A stretch of DNA of 64,000 bases from Lucifuga dentata (lineage: Eukaryota; Chordata; Actinopteri; Ophidiiformes; Bythitidae), in the NCBI GenBank assembly GCA_014773175.1, contig VXCM01003184.1:1-64000 (forward strand), written 5' to 3'. The translations under genes and the position numbers were made by a program. A model generated the notes under the pieces. That model ran no database searches and was not told where the DNA came from. It saw only the letters and a program-made list of their open reading frames with translations. This document shows positions 51,401 to 61,500 of this stretch, piece by piece; the first letter of the stretch is position 1, and each line of letters opens with the position of its first letter.

Positions 51401-53896
51401 TTGTGGTCACTTTCAGAAACATGGCAGGCAGCCCTTACAGCATCCACCCACATGGGATCGCTTACGGGAAACAGTCAGAAGGTGGGTGCTAACTCCAACA
51501 AACTGTACAGATGTCGCTGCTGAACCACGGCTAACCCCTTTCTGAAGACACCATGAACTCTGTAGGACAGACGGCCTGTAGCCTGTTAGGAACGTATTGG
51601 ACACTATATTGCTCATTCTAATAATTACACAAGGTTACGCAACAAACAGTTTTGTTTGGATTTTTCTAACATATTAACCAGGACAGGCAGATTATCAAAG
51701 CAGAAAGTACTGAAGTCCAACAGGAAGCACTGCTGAGCTTTAGGAAATCACTGTCTGTGTCCACACATGGAGAAGCAAGACATGAGTGCCACTGTGGATA
51801 CAGAAAATCCAGACTAATGAGCACTTAATGCAAAAGTCAGAGTGCAGATGAACTGCAAAATTAATAAAACACATACAGGAAATTCTTCTTTAATTATAAA
51901 CCAAGTAGATTAGGGCTTCATTGTGTTTAGGAACTGAGTCAAATGTCTCTCCTTGAACCCCTGCACAGCAAGAGATAAGGGATTATTTCCAGCTCAAACA
52001 ATATTTGCCCTGATTTAAATTTTATCCATCTTTTTGAAGGAGCTCAATACTTTGACAACACATCGCAGAAAGAGAAAGAGGATGACGTCGTGCAGCCGAA
52101 CGGCGAACACGTTTACAACTGGGAGGTGACGTCTGATATAGCGCCTCAGAGAAATGATCCCAGCTGCCTCACCTACACCTACATCTCCCATCAGAATGTG
52201 GTCCAAGACTACAACTCAGGCCTCATCGGCACTTTGCTCATCTGCAAGCCAGGTACGCAGTAACATGGGATTTCTGAGGAAGATGCACACACGCAAAGTC
52301 TTTATCAAGTGCAGTTTCGACATTACATCTTCATCAGATACTATAGGATATCTCAATGAGATTTAAAAGTCCATTATGTAGACATTGATCTTGCTCCCCG
52401 ATTCACAAATAATATAAAACGTTTTACAATATATGCAAAATAGGCTAGTTAGATTTCAGAGTGGATATGTATTCATACTTCTCACTCACTGAAGATATCA
52501 GACCTTAAAGGACCATACCAGCCATTTTGCATGTTTGAGCTTAATATGTTCAATTTTCATACACATAAGGTTATTGACAATCATTTTTCCAAAGGATAAA
52601 ACTATATTCCAGCTTTCCTGATATTTTGCAAAATGTCTTAATCTTTCAAATCAAATATTCAAGTGATACACCCACCTTAAAAATCGATGTTTCTCCTGCT
52701 AATAGTTACGCAACCTTATGAAGTCACTGTCCTTTAAATTTTTTTGACAAATGCAGGTCTTCTTTTGGGACTATATTTCCCAGGTGGAGACATACATTCA
52801 CTCTGCGCTTTTTATTGCTCTTAAACGCTAAAATTACGAAACTTCTAAAAAAAACAACCTAAATATACGTCTTGTTGGTGATGATGGATTACCTATCCCA
52901 AGAACATTTCAAGTATCAACAAGTTGATTTTAATAGCGTACCAGAATGAACTGAAACCAATGGAGGTCTGGAAGGTAGGAAAAACATTTTTAATTCACCG
53001 TTCCAGTAGTATGCTTTGGGAAATGATTGTCAGTAATGTTACATGTATGAAAATTGAATATATTAGGCTCAAACATGCAAAATGGTGGAATGGTTGTTTA
53101 ATGTTAAATCTGTTTTCCACCTTTTAATTAGTATATTGGTGACTGATTTTTATGCATATTTGTTAGCTTGTGCAGAGTCGTATTAGCTCAGATACTCGCT
53201 ATTCTTTATGATAAACTAGAGGGCATAAAGGCCCAATATAATATATAATGCTTGGACAGTCCTCTCTCCAAGCATTATATTTTAATCTACCAAATCTGGA
53301 TCAATATCTTGATCCTGACTAAATTGCACCTGTTCATAGTCCATCATAGGATTCACGTGCCTGAATTTTTTCATGAAGATTTGTGTCTTAGTTGCTGAGA
53401 TACTGACAAAAAATGCCTTATCTTGCTATGTTAAAGAAAGTGAAAAAAAAAAAAAAAAAAAAATCCTGTATCTAGATCCAGATCTGGATTTGCCTCAAAA
53501 TCTAATCAATTACTTGACCCAGGTTCCATAAATTAAAGCCATTTGTTCATTACTTTTTGAGATATCCTACTGACAAATGCTGATGAAAACAGAACTTCTT
53601 GGCAGACGTAACACTTGTCAGCTTTAATGATTCTACATGGTTGTAGGTTTTTCTCTGTGTAGGATTATTCATGGAATACATAGAATAAGGCAAAATCGTT
53701 TTTAATTAATAGTAGTTTTGGTAGTTGTTGGATGTGATGTATTTTGTAGTTGATAAATATGGGTCACCTGGGGATGCACAATGATGACTCAGTGAATATA
53801 TACTGTATATATTCTTATTCATTGTCTAAACATGGACTCACAAGACCTTGTAATCACAATCAATAAATTACAAAATCACAGCTGCAGCGTTGTAAT

Positions 53897-53947
<51 letters not shown>

Positions 53948-56900
53948 TCCCAGGTAGTCTAAATGAGTTGGGGGAGCAGAATCACTTCTACCATGTGTTC
54001 CTTTTTGGGGTTTTTGATGAGAAAGAGAGCTGGCACAAACCACAGGATCATGCCGCAGACAACCATGTCAAATACACCATTAATGGATACGCCAGTGGAT
54101 CGCTGCCTGGTGAGTTCAAGCAGTCGATCCGTTAGCTGAGTTTAGATAGTGAGCTGTCAGTAGGATCGTCGGTGAGTCAGCTGGTACATCAGTGTTTAGA
54201 AAAATGCTGCTGGTACATGATGTACAAAACATTTAGCAGATGCTCCGCAAAAACAAAGTTAAATATACACTACCGCTCAAAAGTGTGGAATCACTAGTGA
54301 TTTTCACATTGAATCAATGTTTCCTGTCATGTAAAACTAGTTTTGTTTCATATGTTTGTATGTATAAAAGGATTCTATATGTCTGTTAGTATTTTGCACC
54401 TACAGGATTAAAATCATTTGCAAGAAGCTGTAAAAAATGAAGACATTTTATCATTGTCCAGAATCCTGACATGAGTTGTAGATGATTCCAAATTCATGTA
54501 AAGAAGCTATATGTGGTTCCAGAGATTATTAGGAAATTCTAGATTATTCCCTGATGCTCTAGAAACTGATGCCTCATATTTACAAAGCAGATATTAAAAC
54601 NCCCCCCCCCCCAACTATTTGAAATACTAAATAAAACATCTTAAAATACATTTTAGTGTTTGTTTCATATAAATTAAAAACACTATTATTGAATAAAATA
54701 GCAAGAATGACTTAAATGACAAATGATTCTAAACTTTTGAGCGGTCATGTGCATGTTGAGGTACAATATCAGTGTTTCTTTACAGATGTCAGTGTGTGTG
54801 CACACACACCTGTGAACTTGCACCTGATGGGTATGGGTTCAGAACCTGAAGTGTTCTCAGTACACATGAACGGCCATGTGCTGCAGCAGGCTGGCCATAA
54901 AGTGTCTTCAGTGGGCCTGATCAGTGGTTCAACTGCTACTGCCAGCATGGTGCCTGTGGACGTGGGACACTGGCTACTCTCCTCACACACCACCAAACAC
55001 CTGGAAGGTAAATCATCCTAAATATGTTCTCTTCTATATTGCTAACATTTAAAAAATAATTGTCTTGGGTGCATGGGAACATTACAAATTTAATAAGATT
55101 TACGTACTTAAATTTGATCTATCAGTCTTGACAATATTTTATTTTTTTAAATTTATTAATTGCACATTTAAAACAAACATATAAAAGCCAAACAAAGCCA
55201 AACATCATCATTCATAAAAACTCAACCATGTTGTGCACTCACTTAAAAAAAAAAAGAATAAAATCTTTTATGTCATGCAGGAGAGGTAGGAAGTCATAGG
55301 TTTATTCAAAGACCTCCCCATTATATTTGAATGTTCCCCAGAACATTCAAATATAATCAATCAAACCCTACCTAATTAAAAACAAACAAACAAACAAAAA
55401 AAAACAAAAAACAGCAAAAAGCTACAAGACCAAAAAGAAACTAACAATTGTAATACTAACTAACAGAATTATAATTGTAATAACAATACAGTAGTTGTTT
55501 TTGGCATATTTATATTTAAATATGTTTTTGCAGTTGGCTTGCATGGTTTTGTGGAAGTGAAGAAGTGCGAAGGCTTTGAAGCTCCCAGCCGGAGGATGAC
55601 CATCGCTCAGCAACGGGAAAGCAGACACTGGAAATTCTACATTGCTGCTGAGGAAATAACGTGGGACTACGCACCCCAAATGCCTGCACACGTTGATGAG
55701 TAAAAAACCTTTAAAGCTTATTATATATTTTTTCATAGCACTTCTATAAGAATATGTACAAAGTGCAAACGTATTTGTTGTCAATTTAATACAGTGGTCC
55801 AAAAGTCTGAGACCATAGAAAATCCATGATGTTTTCCATGTAAATCTGGAAATAATCAGAAAGTCTGACATCACAAGAAGCTCTTTGGAACATTGTCACA
55901 TCATGCTGGATAACTTGGCTCATCAGGTTTTGTGGAGTCCATGCCAGCTGGAGTGATGCTGTTATTAAAGCAAAAGGGGGGCGTACCAAATACTAAGATA
56001 TTCTGACATTCGTGTAGATTTTTCAAAGATTCAACTTTTCACTCCAATTGATAAGATGATATTATCATTTGTAATGAAAAACCTTGTATTAAATTCAAAA
56101 AGCATGCAAAATAGAAGCATTTTCATAGTGGTCTCAGACTTTTGGACCCCACTATATATTTAGAATTCATTTAAGGTGTTGCTGTGACATTTTTTTATGC
56201 ATTAATACATCATTTAAGTAACTGAGATATGTTATCATTATTATCATTATTACTTTCTTACAGAATCTGTCAGTAGAATAATTTTTCAGCGGTTCAGTTC
56301 CATTTGCACTGGAAGAACAGCGCCCTCATTCTGTTATGTGGCGTAAAGTAATCGAAGAAAAGTCTTAGGTGTTTCTTGGAGCTTGGGGGCGGGGTTACAC
56401 ATGGGGTGGAGTAAAATGCAAACACCCAAAATGTAACCCCACCTCATTTTAGTACAGGCAATGAGGATGATTGTGAGAGGTATTTTACCCCACACCGTGA
56501 CCCTAGATGTATTTTGAATCTGATTTCTTTACATCACAAAACAACATAAAATGCAGAATGCAGGCTACAAGCTGCCAGTCTTGTGGCAACAGTCATGTAT
56601 GTCATTATAAATTTTAAGAATGCATGAAAATTAAGAGGATTTGTTAACGTTAAAATGTTACACATGCATTAGCAGCTTTACTTGAAAGCTGTTATCCGTT
56701 TATTTAGGGATTTCAGGTTCCAGTACCTGAGGCAGTCATCTAACCGCATCGGTGGAAAATACAAGAAGGCAGTGTACACGTGGTATAAAAACGAGTCGTT
56801 CACGCAAAGAGCAGAGACCGCGCAGAGGAAAGCTGAGCTCGGCATCTTAGGTCCAGTGATCAGAGCGCAAGTCAGAGATGTTATCACGGTGAGATCATAA

Positions 56901-58450
56901 CCAAATCAAATTAAACTCTGAACACTTAACTTAAGTCTGTTGTAAAACTAACTGGCAACTCATGAGGAATCCATGAAGTCCCAATCATTAATTATTTTGA
57001 CCATGCAAATTTGAACTTAAAGGACCATACCACCCATTTTGCATGTTTGAGCCTCATATATTCAATTTTCATACACGTAATATTACTGACAATCATTTCC
57101 CAAAGCATAAAACTCTATTTCAGCTTTCCTTATATTTTGCAGAATCTCTTAAACTTTCTAAATCAAATATTCAAGCAATACACCCACCTTAAAAATCAAT
57201 GTTTCTCCTGCTAATAGTTACACAGCCTTATGAAATTACGGTTGCTTAAATTTTTTGATAAACACAGGTCTTCTTTTGGGACTATATTCCCCGGTGGAGA
57301 CATACATTCACTCTGCACTTTTTATTGTGCTTAAACGCTAAAATTATGAAACTTTGAAAAAACCTGAATACACGTCTTGTTCATGATGATGTATTACCTA
57401 TCCCAGGAAACTTTTCAAGTATCAACAAGTTGATTTTAATAGCATACCAGAATGAATTGAAACGTGGTCTGGAAGGTAGGAATTTTTTTTTTTTAATTCA
57501 TCATTCCAGTAGTATGCTATGTAGTATGTCAGTAACCTTACATGTATGAAAATTGAATATATTAGGCTCACACTTGCAAAATGGGTGGTATGGTCCTTTA
57601 AGTCTCATACACCATTGAAACGTTTGTCAAAATAATGGAATATCCGCATTTCCTATGGTTTTCAACTGTTTGCAATCAATACTGATGTAAACATACTGTT
57701 ATCAGTGTCAGAAAACATTAATAACCAGGATTTAGCAGTTCTCCAGTGTTAGACCTTATCTTAAAGGAGATGTGTTATAATTTTTCTTATTTGCCCTTCT
57801 TATTTGCTTTTATTTTTCTTATTTCAATATAGTAGAAAGTATGTGTTGAATATTTTCAAAGTTGCAAAACTTGAGGCTCACACCTACAGAAATGCAGCCA
57901 GTAAGTCATACATTAATATATTCATCATGTCATCATGTAACATGTGAATTTAGCTACGTACACACCTGTCAGACACACTCAGGAAGTACAGGGCTAGCAA
58001 GCGAGTATTTAGCCAGCATTTGTGTTTCACGCTTCATTCGTATTGTCAGCTCAGACTTCATGCAGCTGGCCAATCAGAACAGAGAGAAGGGGACCTTAAA
58101 GAGAAAATGGCCTCTTTTCATTCAGTGTGCACAGCAGCAAGGGAGAATAGAAGTGGAGCAATATATTTTTGCACATTAAAGCATTATAAAGGTTTTCAAA
58201 TAGGCCCAATAAATGAAAATAAAACATGGAAATATAATATGTCCCTTGTAAAGCAAGTGTAATGTAATGTATGCTAATTTAGAAAATCTTTGCTATAGGT
58301 TTTGTTGATGGTTAAAGTGTTCCGTGCTCTTTGACAGGTTGTTTTTAAGAACATGGCCTCCAGGCCCTACAGCATCTACCCAGATGGCCTGACAATACTG
58401 AAATCAGAGGAGGGGGTCAACTACCCTGCAGGAGGTACTGAACTCTGCTG

Positions 58451-58503
<53 letters not shown>

Positions 58504-61500
58504 AACTAAACTTAATGACTGAAAACAAGGTCAGAGGTGAAAAACAGTCTATTTACATTTACTCAAGCATTAAACTACGGATCTGAGGCACTGATACTTT
58601 AATATTTCCATTTTTTGAGTTTTTATTTTCCCTTCATGGCATTTCAGAGGGAATTATGGTACTTTTTACTCCACTACATTAATGTGATGGCTTAGCTACT
58701 AGTTCCTTAACAAATTTTAGATTTAACATAAGGTAGGTTTTGGCATTATCATTTTGAAAAACTGTCAAAATGTCAAATTTTCAGGAAAATAGTCCTGTTT
58801 CAGCTAAATAAAGTATTATCTCAACCTACATGATTCTATAATATAAAAACAAATGAAAAAATATAAATATATAAAAATTCATAAAAACAAGAAATTAAAA
58901 AAAATACATATTTAAATTTGTAGAAAATTAAATCTAAAATAAACTAGACTGCATTGAATTTCATCATTTTTAAACCTTGATTACTGTCTTGGTAGAAATG
59001 TCAATGTTGAATCAAATGTAAAATGTCTTCAGAGTATGTGCCTAATACACGGTAAAATAAACTTCCCAATCTCTTTCCAATATATAAAATGATTACAATA
59101 AAACAGCCATGGTGTGTCTCTGTTTCCCAGGCAACCAGCCCCATGGTGTTCAGCCAGGTGAGACACGCACCTATGTGTGGACAGTGCTTGAAGAGGACGT
59201 TCCATTGGATGAAGATTCCCGATGTCTGACACGAATGTACTACAGTGCAGTGGACACACCGCGTGACATCGCCTCCGGACTGATAGGACCAATCCTGATC
59301 TGCAAGAGTGAGTCACTCAATGTCAGGAATGTGCAGGTAAATACATTCTTGTTATGCTGATAATTCTAGTCCAACAACCAATAAATGAGGTTTTTGAGAT
59401 TAAAAATATAAAGGTAATTGATTTTCAAATTGAATAACTGCAGCTTTTTGTCTGTATCTTTAGGTTAAATCTGACAAAGAGCAGCATGCCATGTTTGCCG
59501 TGTTCGATGAGAACAAGAGCTGGTATCTGGATGACAACATTCGACAGTATGCTGATCCTTCCAAAGTCAAGAAATCAGAGCCAGATTTTTATAAGTCCAA
59601 TGTCATGCACAGTGAGTTGTTTTTGATCATGTAATAATTTCACTTTGTCCTAAAAGATATGACATACCAACTAAATTTTGTAAATCCAGTGTTTTCAGCT
59701 GCCTTTTTTCTTTGTTTTTTTTTTTTTTTNTTTTTTTTTTTTTTGTCCTTACAGCGATTAATGGGTATGTGTTTGAGAGTGGTCCAGATCTGGGCTTCTG
59801 CTATGGTGAGATTGCAACATGGCACGTGTCCAGCATAGGAGCACAGGATTACATCCAGACAGCCACGTTCTATGGCCATCCATTTCAGCTGAATGACCGT
59901 ACAGAGGACTATCTCAGCCTCTACCCTATGACCGGAGAGACTATCACCATGAACATGGACAACATTGGTGAGTCAGCTTTAATGATCACGTTCTTGACAG
60001 TTAATTGTGTATCAAAATAAGGAAATGTAGAGAAGTTTATTTTGATAAAATATATGGGAAAATATCATCTATCAGTAATAATTCAAGGCAACTGAACTTG
60101 CTGTTTAGTCTTGAAGATGTTGCCTCTTCATTTCTGAGTCAGTGGTGGACAGTATCCAGCATTTACCTCTGACAGTTTTCACATCTTGAGCCAGGTGACT
60201 CCTTGGGTCAAGGAGGTCTTGAAGTCTTATGAGGGTTGTGGAAGTCACATGACAGTCTAGCTAAACCCACAGCAACACTATTTTGCAACACTATTTTGAT
60301 GACAACAATTTTGGCAGAGAAATCTAATGGTTTAAAAGTGGAGTTAAGGAATCCATCTATGTCAAGCTGGAAGAACCATCCCCAAATGGTCTGAAACATC
60401 ACTGATCACCTACGTACAAGGCTCTCTGAGCATCTCTACCAAAGTGTTTTCAATTACAGAGTTTGCACCTTCATTCACATTTGACTGTCAAGTGACTAAG
60501 AACCCTGACATGACTCCCATATGCCCCAGGGAGGCAACTGGCCCAAGGTGTGAATGACAGTCAGAGGAAAAATGGTTGGTTACTGCCCACCATCTGAAAA
60601 CTGAAGAAGCTACTTTAAATACTAATACTACATATCAATGACCCAAATGACTGAACCTTCATAGACATCCCGAAAAGAGTAAGTGATATATATGTGAGAC
60701 TGTATGATAATAAGAGTGTGTCCATCAAACCTAATAACCGGCATAAATGCCACCACCATAGTCTCTTAGTTCCAAATATACCACAAAAGTATAGAAGTAC
60801 AGTATCATGGATGATGGTAATTTCTCTTGTCTATCTTGAACTAGGTGTCTGGCTCCTGTCCACCCTGAATTCCCATGAGACAACCAAAGGGATGAGAGTA
60901 AAGTTTCAGGATGTGGAGTGCTTTCGTGATTACCAATATGAATACTCTGACTACGATGGGGCAAACAAAGACTTTTATGTGTGGAAACCTCAAAGTTTGG
61001 ATGATATCAAGAAGAAAGAGGAGCAGCCAAAAGTCACAGAACCTAAACTACAGGTGACAGATTACTTCACAGAGATGTATATAGATGAACTCGGACTCAG
61101 GTCTTTGAAGAAACAATCTCCAGACTCAGATATGGAGAAACTGGACCTCTCTTTCCTCAACTATGATACTGTTGATGTGCCTGATGGAGATATGAATATC
61201 ACCCCCACTATCAGCTCTAAGAGTAAAGAAACAAACATCCTAAATGGGACATCAACTCCAAAGCATGAGAAAAATCCACTAAATTACACATTAGCATCAT
61301 ATTTGAATGAAATGGATAGACTAAACATTACAGCAATGAATTTACTGAACCAAACCATCAGTGAGAATACAACACATGTACTGAATAGTAGTGCACCATC
61401 AAATTTTCACAATTCCTTTGCGTCGACAACTGAGCACATAATAGTTAATAGCACTAATGTATTGCAGGAATATGAAAATATAACTGCAACTAGCAGTGCT

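Noticed and set aside
60694..60844. Upstream extension of the large F5 ORF
   Set aside because: In-frame but intronic; the acceptor AACTAG at 60844 restores the A2 sequence and phase from exon 12.
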